This document shows, piece after piece, positions 8,412 through 17,204 of a stretch of DNA of 64,000 nt. The DNA comes from Actinomadura graeca (GTDB lineage: Bacteria; Actinomycetota; Actinomycetes; Streptosporangiales; Streptosporangiaceae). Both the position numbers and the translations under genes were made by a program. Position 1 is the stretch's first letter, and each line of letters starts with the position of its first letter. The notes beneath the pieces were generated by a model. It made no database searches. It worked only from the letters and a program-made list of their open reading frames with translations, and was not told the origin of the DNA. The stretch covers positions 6,200,001 through 6,264,000 of the forward strand of contig NZ_CP059572.1 of assembly GCF_019175365.1 (NCBI RefSeq), in the 5' to 3' direction.

Positions 8412-11400
8412 ATGCGTTTCGGGGTGCTGGGGCCGGTCGCCGTCTGGACCGACGACGGGGGGCTCGTCACGGTGCCCGGGGTGAAGGTGCGGGCGCTGCT
8501 GGCGGACCTGCTGCTGCACGAGGGGCGGCCCGTCCCGGCGGACCGGCTGATCGACGACCTGTGGGGCGGGGAGCCGCCGGGGAACCCGGCGGGGGCGCTG
8601 TCGGCGAAGGTGTCGCAGCTGCGGCGGGTGCTGGAGGACGCCGAGCCGGGGGCGCGGGCGCTGGTGGTGTCGCGTCCGGCGGGGCATCTGCTGGCGGCCG
8701 AGGACGTGGACGCGCGGCGGTTCCAGGCGCTGGTGGACGAGGCGCGCCGGGCCGGGGACGCGCGGGCCAGGGCAAGGCTGCTGGGGGAGGCGCTGGGGCT
8801 GTGGCGCGGGGAGGCGTTCGCCGACTTCGCGGACGAGCCGTTCACGCGGGCGGCCGCCGCGCGGCTGGAGGAGCTGCGGTGGACGGCCCTGGAGGAGCAC
8901 GCGGAGGCGCGTCTCGCGCTGGGCGAGCACGGCGCGCTGGCGGGGGAGCTGGGGGACGCGGTCGCCGCGCGGCCGCTGCGGGAGCGGCTGCGGGCCGCGC
9001 ATATGCGGGCGCTGTACCGGGCGGGGCGGCAGCACGAGGCGCTGGAGAGCTACGAGCGCGGGCGGGCGCTGCTCGCGGAGGAGCTCGGCCTTGATCCGGG
9101 GGCCGGGCTGGTCGCCCTGCATCAGGCGATCCTGACGCAGGATCCGGCTTTGGACGGGCCCCGGTCGAACCTGCCGGTCCCGGCGGGCGAGCTGATCGGG
9201 CGGGAGGGGGCGGTGGCCGAGATCCGCGCGCGGCTCGGCGCCGACCGGCTCGTGACGCTGACCGGTCCCGGCGGGGTCGGCAAGACCCGGCTGGCCATCG
9301 AGGCGGCGGCGGGGCTCGCGGACGCGTTCGCCGACGGTGTGTGGATGGCCGAGCTTGCCGGGGTGGAGCGCGCGACGGTGCCGGATCTGGCCGAGACGGT
9401 GACGGCGATCCTGGACGTCCGGGACCGGCCGGGGGAGCACGGGACGTCCCTCGACCGGCTCGCGGCAGCGCTCGGGGCGCGGCGGCTGCTGCTCGTCCTG
9501 GACAACTGCGAGCATGTGATCGACCAGGCGGCGGAGCTGGCGGAGCGGCTGCTGCGGCGGGTCCCGGGGGTGCGGGTGCTCGCGACGAGCCGGGAGCCTC
9601 TCGGGCTGCCCGGCGAGGTGGTGTGGGCCGTCCCGCCGCTGGAGGTGCCCGGCCCGGACGACGGGCCGGAGGAGGCGGCGCGGGCGGGCGCGGTGCGGCT
9701 GTTCGCGGCGCGGGCGGAGGCGGCGTCGCGGGGGTTCCGGCTGGACGCGGGGACGACCGCGGCGGTCGCGGTGCTGTGCCGCAGGCTCGACGGCATCCCC
9801 CTCGCGCTGGAGCTGGCGGCGACGCGGGTCCGGACGCTCGGCGTGGAGGGGCTCGTGACGCGCCTGGACGACCGGTTCCGGGTGCTCGCGGGCGGCCGCC
9901 GGGGCGCGCCGCCCCGGCAGCGGACGCTCACCGCGATGATCGACTGGAGCTGGGACCTGCTCACCGGGCCGGAGCGGGCCGTGCTGCGGCGCCTCGCCGT
10001 GCACGCGGACGGCTGCGCGGTGGAGTCCGCCGAGGCCGTCTGCGCGGGCGGGGACGTTCCCCCGGCGGAGGTCCTCGACGTGCTCGCGCGGCTGGTCGAC
10101 CGGTCGCTGGTCGTGATGTCCGAGCGTCCGGGGGAGGGGCCCCGGTACCGGCTGCTGGAGTCGGTCGCCGCGTACGGCGCGGACCGCCTGCGGGAGGCCG
10201 GGGAGCACGACAGGACGCGTGACCTGCACGTCCGGTATTACACCGGGCTGGCGGAGCGGGCGGAGCCGCTGTTGCGCGGGCACGACCAGGCGCGGTGGCT
10301 GCGGGTCCTGGACGTGGAGACCGCGAACCTGCGGGCGGCGTTCGACGCGGCGGCGGGACGCGGTGACGCGGACTCGGCGCTGCGGATGGCGGGTGCGCTC
10401 GGCTGGTACTGGTTCCTGCGGGGACGGCTGTCGGAGGCGCTGCGGTCGCTGGACGCGGCGCTCGCGCAGCACGGCGGCGGATCCTGGCCGAGGGCGCGGG
10501 CCGCCGTGTGGCGGGCCGGGCTCGGCGCGCTCGCCGGTGCCGGGACGGACTGGACGGCGCGCCGGGACGCGGCGCTCCGCCTCGCCGACGAGGCCGGTGA
10601 CGCGGCGCTCGCCGCGTGGGCGCGGTGGTTCCTCTCCTTCGCCGGGTTCGAGATCGACGACGTGGCCGTGGCGGCGGGCGTCCTGGACGAGGCGCTCGCG
10701 GCGTTCCGCGCGTCCGGCGACACGTGGGGCGAGGCGGCGGCGCTGATGCTGCGGGCCAAGCAGGCGCATGCGCTCGGCGACCCGGAGTCCCTGGGGCGCG
10801 ACGCCGAGCGGGCCGGCGCGCTGTTCGGCGACCTCGGCGACCGGTGGGGGCGGGCGCAGGCACTGGAGTGGCTCGGCGGCATGGCGGAGCTGACCGCCGA
10901 CTACGACCGGGCCGACCGGCTGCACGGCGAGGCGCAGCGGATGGCCGAGGAGCTGCATCTGTGGCCGGACGTCGCCGTCCGGCTGGCGTGGCGCGGGTGG
11001 GTCGCGCACCTGCGCGGCGCCCAGGACGAGGCGCGCCGGCTGGCCGGGCGGGCGCTGCGGATCGCCTCCGAGCAGGGGCACGCGCAGGCGGTGACGTTCG
11101 CCGAGATCGTCCTCGCGCTGGCGGCGCGCCGGGACGGGCGGCTGGACGAGGCGGAGGAGCGGCTCACCCGGCTGCTCAAGGCCGTCCCGCCGGGGGAGTT
11201 CCCGCCGCTGTTCCTGCCGCTGCTCCAGACCGGGCTCGGGCACGTCGCGGAGGCGCGCGGTGACGCGGCGGCGGCGCTGGAGTTCCAGCGCGACGCCTTG
11301 GCCACCGCGATCACCCTGGACGCGCCGCGCGACCTGGTGTTCGCCGTCGAGGGCCTGGCGGCGGCGCTGAGCCTGCGGGGCCGCCACGAGCAGGCGGCGG

Positions 11401-11594
11401 AGCTGCTCGGCAAGGCGGCCGCGATCCGGAAGGCGTCGGGGCTGCGCCCCGGGCCCGCCGAGCAAGACGACATCGGCCGCGTCACCGGGCGGGTCCGCGC
11501 GGCGCTGGGCGACGGGGCGTTCGCCGCGGCGGCGGACGCGGGCGCCGCGCTCGACCCCGGCGCGATCCTGGACCGGCTCGATCGCCGATGGTGA
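8412..11594 (+). CDS. SARP/AfsR-type transcriptional regulator with NTPase and TPR-like repeats
   Basis: 1060 aa from ATG 8412 (MRFGVLGPVAVWTDDGG). Residues 1-95 form an OmpR-type winged-helix DNA-binding domain and about 95-240 the BTAD helical domain. An STAND/NB-ARC ATPase follows with Walker A GPGGVGKT near residues 285-292, Walker B LLLVLDNCEH near 360, and the usual LDGIPLALELAA segment. The rest (about 600-1060) is TPR-like helical repeats. This architecture belongs to the AfsR/GutR-like activators of secondary metabolism, which bind direct repeats upstream of target promoters after ATP-driven oligomerisation. No biosynthetic cluster is beside it, so the target is unknown. Confidence 0.9.
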   Translation: MRFGVLGPVAVWTDDGGLVTVPGVKVRALLADLLLHEGRPVPADRLIDDLWGGEPPGNPAGALSAKVSQLRRVLEDAEPGARALVVSRPAGHLLAAEDVDARRFQALVDEARRAGDARARARLLGEALGLWRGEAFADFADEPFTRAAAARLEELRWTALEEHAEARLALGEHGALAGELGDAVAARPLRERLRAAHMRALYRAGRQHEALESYERGRALLAEELGLDPGAGLVALHQAILTQDPALDGPRSNLPVPAGELIGREGAVAEIRARLGADRLVTLTGPGGVGKTRLAIEAAAGLADAFADGVWMAELAGVERATVPDLAETVTAILDVRDRPGEHGTSLDRLAAALGARRLLLVLDNCEHVIDQAAELAERLLRRVPGVRVLATSREPLGLPGEVVWAVPPLEVPGPDDGPEEAARAGAVRLFAARAEAASRGFRLDAGTTAAVAVLCRRLDGIPLALELAATRVRTLGVEGLVTRLDDRFRVLAGGRRGAPPRQRTLTAMIDWSWDLLTGPERAVLRRLAVHADGCAVESAEAVCAGGDVPPAEVLDVLARLVDRSLVVMSERPGEGPRYRLLESVAAYGADRLREAGEHDRTRDLHVRYYTGLAERAEPLLRGHDQARWLRVLDVETANLRAAFDAAAGRGDADSALRMAGALGWYWFLRGRLSEALRSLDAALAQHGGGSWPRARAAVWRAGLGALAGAGTDWTARRDAALRLADEAGDAALAAWARWFLSFAGFEIDDVAVAAGVLDEALAAFRASGDTWGEAAALMLRAKQAHALGDPESLGRDAERAGALFGDLGDRWGRAQALEWLGGMAELTADYDRADRLHGEAQRMAEELHLWPDVAVRLAWRGWVAHLRGAQDEARRLAGRALRIASEQGHAQAVTFAEIVLALAARRDGRLDEAEERLTRLLKAVPPGEFPPLFLPLLQTGLGHVAEARGDAAAALEFQRDALATAITLDAPRDLVFAVEGLAAALSLRGRHEQAAELLGKAAAIRKASGLRPGPAEQDDIGRVTGRVRAALGDGAFAAAADAGAALDPGAILDRLDRRW

Positions 11595-11604
11595 TAGTGG
11601 GGGA

Positions 11605-12870
11605 ATGACGATCACCTTCCGCCGCCCCGGCCTCGTCTGCACCGACCACTTCCTGGACGTCCCGCTCGACCACGCCGCGCCGGACGGGCCGTCCGTCCGC
11701 GTCTACGCGCGTGAGGTCGCCGCGGCGGGCAAGGAGGACGCGGATCTGCCGTGGCTGCTGTTCCTCCAGGGCGGCCCCGGCTACAAGGCGAACCGGCCGG
11801 GCGCGGGGTCGGGGGCCTGGCTGGACCGGGCGCTCCGCGACTACCGGGTGCTGCTCCTCGACCAGCGCGGCACCGGCCGCAGCACGCCCGCGAACCGGCA
11901 GACCCTCCCGTCCGATCCCCAGGAGGCCGCCGCCTGCCTGCGGCACTTCCGCGCCGACTCGATCGTGCGGGACGCCGAGCTGCTGCGCCGCCACCTCGTC
12001 GGCGACCGCCCGTGGAGCGTCCTCGGGCAGAGCTTCGGCGGCTTCTGCGCGGTGACGTACCTGTCGTTCGCCCCCGAGGGGCTGAGGGAGGTGTTCATCA
12101 CCGGCGGCCTGCCCAGCCTCACCGCCACGCCGGACGAGTGGTACCGGGCGTCTTACCGCAGGATCGCGGCGGCGAACGAGCGGTACTTCGCCCGCTACCC
12201 CGGTGACCAGGACGTCGCGCGCAGGATCGTCGCGCGCCTGGAGGAGGCCGACGAGCGACTCCCGGGCGGGGAGCGCCTGTCGGCGTGGCGCTTCCAGACC
12301 GTCGGCATGGACCTGGGGCACTCGTCCCGTTTCGACGATCTGCACTATCTGCTGGAGGAGGCGTTCCTCCCGGACGGCCGCCTGTCGGACACGTTCCTGC
12401 ACCAGGTCGGCGACGCGGTGTCGTTCGCCACGCACCCGCTCTACGCGGTCGTCCACGAGGCGTGCCTGGGCAACGGGATGCGGTCCGGCTGGTCGGCGGA
12501 CCGGGTCCTCGCGGAGTTCCCCCAGTTCGATCCGCACGCCGACCCGTTCCGGTTCCTCGGCGAGACGATCCACCGGCGGCTGTTCGAGGAGGACCCGGCG
12601 CTGATCCCGCTGCGCGAGTGCGCGGACCTGATCGCCGAGTCGGAGTGGCCCGCGCTGTACGACGCGGAGCGGCTCGCGGCCACGACCGTCCCGGTGGCAG
12701 CCGCCGTCTACCACGACGACATGTACGTCGACCGCGACATGTCGCTGGAGACCGCCGCGGCGATCCGGGGGATCCGCACGTGGGTGACCAGCGAGTACGC
12801 GCACAACGGGCTGGCCGCCGACGCCCGGGTGCTGGACCGGCTGATCGCCCTCGTGCGCGGCGAGGTCTAG
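11605..12870 (+). CDS. proline iminopeptidase-like alpha/beta hydrolase (S33)
   Basis: 421 aa. Alpha/beta-hydrolase landmarks appear in order: LLFLQGGPG near residue 50 (oxyanion loop), LLDQRGTGRST near 92, and the nucleophile elbow GQSFGG with Ser143. The acid is probably in YHDDMYVD near 373, and the base is the His of EYAHNGL near 398. The fold and length match prolyl aminopeptidases, which release N-terminal proline from small peptides; a cytosolic location is likely because there is no signal peptide. It starts 10 bp after the SARP regulator. Its stop shares the sequence CTAG with the stop of the convergent methyltransferase gene. Confidence 0.85.
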   Translation: MTITFRRPGLVCTDHFLDVPLDHAAPDGPSVRVYAREVAAAGKEDADLPWLLFLQGGPGYKANRPGAGSGAWLDRALRDYRVLLLDQRGTGRSTPANRQTLPSDPQEAAACLRHFRADSIVRDAELLRRHLVGDRPWSVLGQSFGGFCAVTYLSFAPEGLREVFITGGLPSLTATPDEWYRASYRRIAAANERYFARYPGDQDVARRIVARLEEADERLPGGERLSAWRFQTVGMDLGHSSRFDDLHYLLEEAFLPDGRLSDTFLHQVGDAVSFATHPLYAVVHEACLGNGMRSGWSADRVLAEFPQFDPHADPFRFLGETIHRRLFEEDPALIPLRECADLIAESEWPALYDAERLAATTVPVAAAVYHDDMYVDRDMSLETAAAIRGIRTWVTSEYAHNGLAADARVLDRLIALVRGEV

Positions 12871-13697
12871 GGCTTGCGGCCCACCCCGCACAGGGTGGAC
12901 GTCCGGACGGGCTCGCCGCGCCCGCACGGCTCCGGCCGCCACCGCTCGCAGCGCACGATGCCCGGCGGGACCAGGTCGAACCCGTCGAAGTAGGCGGCGA
13001 TCTGCTCCGGCGGCCGGAGCCGGTACGGGACGGCGCCGGTGTCGTCGTACTCCTGCTGCGCCAGGTTGTGCGCGTCGTCGGTGTCGGTGTCGTCGTACAG
13101 CGCGAGGTAGCCGCCGCGCGGCAGCGCGGCGGCCAGCCGCCGGACGACCCCGAGGGCCTCGCCGTGGTCGCCCAGGTGCCCCAGCACGCCCATCAGCAGC
13201 AGGGCGACGGGCTCGCCGAAGTCCAGCTCGGCCGCGGCGAGGCCGAGGATCCCGTCGGGGTCGCGCAGGTCGGCCTCGACGTAGCTGGTGGCGCCCTCGG
13301 GGGCGCTGGTGAGCAGCGCCTGCGCGTGGGACAGCACGAGCGGGTCGTTGTCGATGTACACGACGTGCGACTCCGGGGCGACCCGCTGGGCGACCTCATG
13401 GGTGTTGTCGGCGGTCGGCAGGCCCGTCCCGCAGTCGAGGAACTGCCGGACGCCGGCCTCGCCCGCCAGGTAGCGGACGGCCCGCGTGAGGAAGGCACGC
13501 CCGCCGCGCGCGATGTCGAGGATGCCGGGGTACGCCTCGACGTACCGGTCGCCCGCGGCCCGGTCGACGGGATAATTGTCCTTGCCGCCCAGCCAGTAGT
13601 TCCAGATACGCGCCGAATGCGGGACGGTCGTATCGATCACCGGCGAATCGGGCGCTGGAGACTCCTCGGGCACGGGGGGCACCTGCGCTCCTTCCAT
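12867..13697 (-). CDS. SAM-dependent methyltransferase, PF04672 family
   Basis: 276 aa with the diagnostic start of this actinobacterial family (ARIWNYWLGGKDNYPVDR, about residues 29-46). The SAM-binding region follows: FLDCGTGLPTADNTHEVAQ, VVYIDNDPLVLSHAQALL, then YVEADLRDP. The family is very abundant in streptomycetes and relatives; its substrates are mostly unknown. It is cytosolic and convergent with the peptidase gene, with overlapping stop codons and no room for a terminator. The start is ATG 13697. Confidence 0.9.
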   Translation of the reverse strand: MEGAQVPPVPEESPAPDSPVIDTTVPHSARIWNYWLGGKDNYPVDRAAGDRYVEAYPGILDIARGGRAFLTRAVRYLAGEAGVRQFLDCGTGLPTADNTHEVAQRVAPESHVVYIDNDPLVLSHAQALLTSAPEGATSYVEADLRDPDGILGLAAAELDFGEPVALLLMGVLGHLGDHGEALGVVRRLAAALPRGGYLALYDDTDTDDAHNLAQQEYDDTGAVPYRLRPPEQIAAYFDGFDLVPPGIVRCERWRPEPCGRGEPVRTSTLCGVGRKP

Positions 13698-13859
13698 CGT
13701 CCTGTTCCCCCTGTACCCCAGGGAATTCGGCGCCCAATCCCGAACGGTGAGGAACCCGTCACGGGAATCGGCGAGGCCGGACCGCGGAATGTTGCGAAAG
13801 GTAAAAGAAAGATGGGACGGGCTTGTCGCCTTCGCGCCCGTCGTTGATCATCGGCGTCT

Positions 13860-16800
13860 ATGTGGCATCCGGGGCTGGTGGCCAGGCGGATGGCCGGTGA
13901 CCGGACGCTGGTCCTGGCCGCCTGCGCGACGGCGCTGTTCGCCACGACCGTCCTCGCCGCGCTGTACGGCTACACGGGGTCGGTCACGAGGGAGGGGCTC
14001 CGGCGCACCCTCGCCGAGGCCGCCTTCGACTCGGCCGGGACGAGGATCGCCGGGCACGTCCCGAGCGGTGGCCTCGACGCCGCGCGCGCCCAGGTCGACG
14101 GGGCGCTGCGCCAGGTGTACCGGGACATTCCGCTGACCGTCTCGGTGGGCGTGCGGAGCGATTCCTACACCCTTCCCGGGCAGGAGCGGAGCGAGCACCC
14201 GGAACTGACCGCCTTCGAGAGCTTCACCGGGATCGAGCAGCACGCCCGGCTGACGCAGGGGCGCTGGCCCGGCGGGAACGCGGCGCGGGGCGCCGAGGTC
14301 GAGGCCGTCCTGCCGGGCGCGGCGGCCCGCACGCTGCGGGTCGGCGTCGGGGACCCGCTCTCCCTCCGCGGACGCGTCGACACGGCGTCGGCCGTGCGGG
14401 TGAAGGTCGTCGGGCTGTTCGAGGTGAACCGGCAGGACGACTACTTCTGGCAGGGCGACCGGCTGATCACGACCGGGGCCGAGCGCCTCGACTACACGAC
14501 GTACGGGCCGTTCGTGGTGCGGCCCGAGGTGTTCGCGGGCCGTTTCACCGGCTCCGGCGCCGACGCCCGGTGGACGGTCATGCCCGACCTGCGGCACGTG
14601 GACACCGGGGACCTCGCGGCGCTCGGCCGCCGCGTCGCCGGGACCCGCGCCGCCCTGGAGAAGGGCGGCGGGACGCAGTACACCACGGTGACGAACCTCC
14701 CAGCGCTGACGGACCGGCTCCACGGGGCCGTCATGGTCGCGCGGTCGACGATGCTGATCCCGGTGCTCCAGCTCGTGATGCTGGCGGGGTACGCGTGGGT
14801 GCTGGTCGCGCGGCTGCTGGCCGACCACCGGCGCGGCGGGGTCGCGCTGCTGCGCACCCGCGGCGCCGGGATGCGCCAGCTCGCCTGGCTCGGCCTCGCC
14901 GAGGGGGCGCTGATCGTGCTGCCCGCCGCGGTGCTGGGCCCGCTGCTGGCGGCGCCGCTGCTGCGGCTCGCCGGGAGGGCGCCGGCGGTGCGGGCGGCCG
15001 GGCTGGACCTGGACGCGGGCCCGCTCGCGCCGCTGTGGGCGGTCTCGGCCGTCACCGCCGTGGCGTGCGCGGTCGCGCTGACCGTCCCGACGCTGCGCGG
15101 CGCCAACCGCACGTTCGTCGAGGTGCAGGCCGGGATGGGCCGGACGGCGCGGAGCAGGCTGCGCGGGTCCGGCGGCGATCTCGCGCTGCTGCTCGTCGCC
15201 GCCCTCGCGGTCTGGCAGCTCTCCCGCTACGGCGCCAGCGGGACGGGCGGGACGAGCGGCGCGGACGGTGCCGCAGGCGGCACGTCCGGCATCGACCCGG
15301 TCATCGTGTCCGGCCCCGCGCTGGCGCTCCTCGCCGGAGGGGTGCTGCTGCTGCGCCTGGTGCCGGTCGCGTCGCGGATCGCCGAGCGCGTCACCGCCGG
15401 GGGCCGCGGCCTCGCGCCCGCGCTCGGCGCACGGCAGGTCGGCCGCCGCCCGCTCCGGTACGCGGGACCGGCGTTGCTGCTGGTCATGGCCATGGCCGTG
15501 GGGGTGCTGTCGGTGACGACGATGGCGACCTGGCGCCGTTCACAATCCGACCAGGCCGATTTCCAGACCGGCGCCGACCTGAGGTTGGAGCGGTCCGGAA
15601 AGCCCGGTGCCCCGGCCGCGCTCGGCCAGGGCGGACGGTTCGCGGCCCTCCCCGGCGTCACCGCCGCGACCGCCGTGCTGCGCGAGGACGCCAACGTCGG
15701 CTCGACCGCCGGGACGCTGCTCGCCGCCGACACCAGGGCGCTGGCGCCGATCCTGCGCGTCGGGCCCGGGCTCCGGGACGGGCTGCGGCTCGGCGAGCTG
15801 GCCCGGGCCCGCCCGGCGGTGCCCGCGCTCGCGTTCCCCGGGCGTCCCGGACGGCTGCTGTTCGACCTGCGGCTCCGCAGGCTGCCCGGCAAGCCCCCGC
15901 CGCAGCTGGACCCCGACCCTCCGCCCCTGAGGGGCACCTACCAGGTGGCGGCCACCATCGAGGACGCGCGGGGGCTCGCGCAGCGGGTCGTCCTGGACGG
16001 GCTCCGGCCGGACGGCCGCACCCGGACCGTCGCCGTCGACTCCGCCGAGCTGGCGGGTCCCGGAGGGCTGCCGTCCTACCCGCTGTCGCTGCGCGGCCTG
16101 CACTACGTCTTCGACGACAACGACCGGTCCGGGCCGCTCGAACTCGGCGTGCTGCGCGTGCGCGGCGAGGGCACCGGGGACGCGACGGCGCCCGCCGGGA
16201 TCCGCTGGAACCTGCTGCAGGAGCCCGCCGACGACCCCCGCTCCCCGGAGGCGGCAGGGAAGGGAGCCGGGAGTGTCACGCCGACCCTGAGGATCCCGGC
16301 GACCCCCGGCGTCCACGGCTGGGACATCGGCACCGGCAGGACCCTGCACGCGATGGCCGCCACGTCGCCTCCCGGCCCGCGCCGGCCCGCCGGGGAGCGC
16401 GTCCAGCCCGCCGTGCCCGGCGTCATCACCGCCGAGACGGCCAGGCGCGCCCGCGTGGGCGCCGGCGGCACCGTCACCCTCGACACCGCCGACGGCGGCC
16501 AGCCGGTCAGGGTCGCGGGGATCGTCCGCGCGCTGCCGGGCACGCCGCCCGGCCGGCCCGCCGTCCTGGTGGACCTGCCGACGCTGACCGAGCTGCGGCT
16601 CGCCGCCGCCAGCGCCGCGCCCGGCAGCACCCGTCCGGGCGAGTGGTGGGCGTCGGCGCGCGACGGCCGCACCGCCCCCGCCGCGCGGGCGATGGCCGCC
16701 CACCCCGCCTGGGGCACCGTCGCCGGGGACCGCGCCGCGCTGCGCTCCCGGCTCCGCGACGCGCCGCTCGGCGCCGCGCTCCAGGGCGCGCTCGTCCTCG

Positions 16801-17204
16801 GCTTCGGCGCGGCGCTGGTCTTCGCGTTCATCGCGTTCGCGGTGAACGCCGCCGTGTCGGTCCGCGAGCGCGCCCGGGAGTTCGCCGTGCTGCGCGTCCT
16901 CGGCGTCCGCCCCCGGCAGATGACCGGGATGCTGGCCGTCGAGCAGGCGTTCCTCGTCGCGGTCGGCCTGCTGGGCGGGCTGCTGCTCGGCCTGGTCGTG
17001 GCGCGGCTGGTCATCCCGCACATCGTGCTCGGCGTGCAGGCGGCGCCGCCGTACCCGCCCGCCGACCTGGTCGTCCGGTGGCCGGTCGTGCTCGCCATGC
17101 TCGGCGGGGTCGCCGCGGGCTTCGGCCTGGTGCTGCCCCTGGTGATCCGCGTGCTGCGCCGCCGCGACCTCGGCGCCGGGCTGCGCGCGGGGGAGGACGG
17201 ATGA
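13860..17204 (+). CDS. FtsX-family ABC exporter permease 1
   Basis: 1114 aa. One N-terminal transmembrane helix (residues 15-36), a large extracytoplasmic MacB-like domain, a first FtsX core (helices near residues 285-420) and a second near 970-1100. The second contains VRERAREFAVLRVLGVRPRQ, the coupling loop that contacts the ATPase. Large FtsX permeases with two cores work with MacB/LolD-type ATPases in lipoprotein or peptide export, antimicrobial resistance or cell-wall control. It is the first of five tightly packed genes; its stop overlaps the next start. No strong ribosome site precedes the ATG, so a GTG shortly downstream is possible. Confidence 0.88.
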   Translation: MWHPGLVARRMAGDRTLVLAACATALFATTVLAALYGYTGSVTREGLRRTLAEAAFDSAGTRIAGHVPSGGLDAARAQVDGALRQVYRDIPLTVSVGVRSDSYTLPGQERSEHPELTAFESFTGIEQHARLTQGRWPGGNAARGAEVEAVLPGAAARTLRVGVGDPLSLRGRVDTASAVRVKVVGLFEVNRQDDYFWQGDRLITTGAERLDYTTYGPFVVRPEVFAGRFTGSGADARWTVMPDLRHVDTGDLAALGRRVAGTRAALEKGGGTQYTTVTNLPALTDRLHGAVMVARSTMLIPVLQLVMLAGYAWVLVARLLADHRRGGVALLRTRGAGMRQLAWLGLAEGALIVLPAAVLGPLLAAPLLRLAGRAPAVRAAGLDLDAGPLAPLWAVSAVTAVACAVALTVPTLRGANRTFVEVQAGMGRTARSRLRGSGGDLALLLVAALAVWQLSRYGASGTGGTSGADGAAGGTSGIDPVIVSGPALALLAGGVLLLRLVPVASRIAERVTAGGRGLAPALGARQVGRRPLRYAGPALLLVMAMAVGVLSVTTMATWRRSQSDQADFQTGADLRLERSGKPGAPAALGQGGRFAALPGVTAATAVLREDANVGSTAGTLLAADTRALAPILRVGPGLRDGLRLGELARARPAVPALAFPGRPGRLLFDLRLRRLPGKPPPQLDPDPPPLRGTYQVAATIEDARGLAQRVVLDGLRPDGRTRTVAVDSAELAGPGGLPSYPLSLRGLHYVFDDNDRSGPLELGVLRVRGEGTGDATAPAGIRWNLLQEPADDPRSPEAAGKGAGSVTPTLRIPATPGVHGWDIGTGRTLHAMAATSPPGPRRPAGERVQPAVPGVITAETARRARVGAGGTVTLDTADGGQPVRVAGIVRALPGTPPGRPAVLVDLPTLTELRLAAASAAPGSTRPGEWWASARDGRTAPAARAMAAHPAWGTVAGDRAALRSRLRDAPLGAALQGALVLGFGAALVFAFIAFAVNAAVSVRERAREFAVLRVLGVRPRQMTGMLAVEQAFLVAVGLLGGLLLGLVVARLVIPHIVLGVQAAPPYPPADLVVRWPVVLAMLGGVAAGFGLVLPLVIRVLRRRDLGAGLRAGEDG

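Noticed and set aside
8349..11642. 1097-aa minus-strand frame opposite the SARP regulator
   Set aside because: Arg/Pro/Gln-rich shadow without domains; the plus frame has complete regulator motifs.
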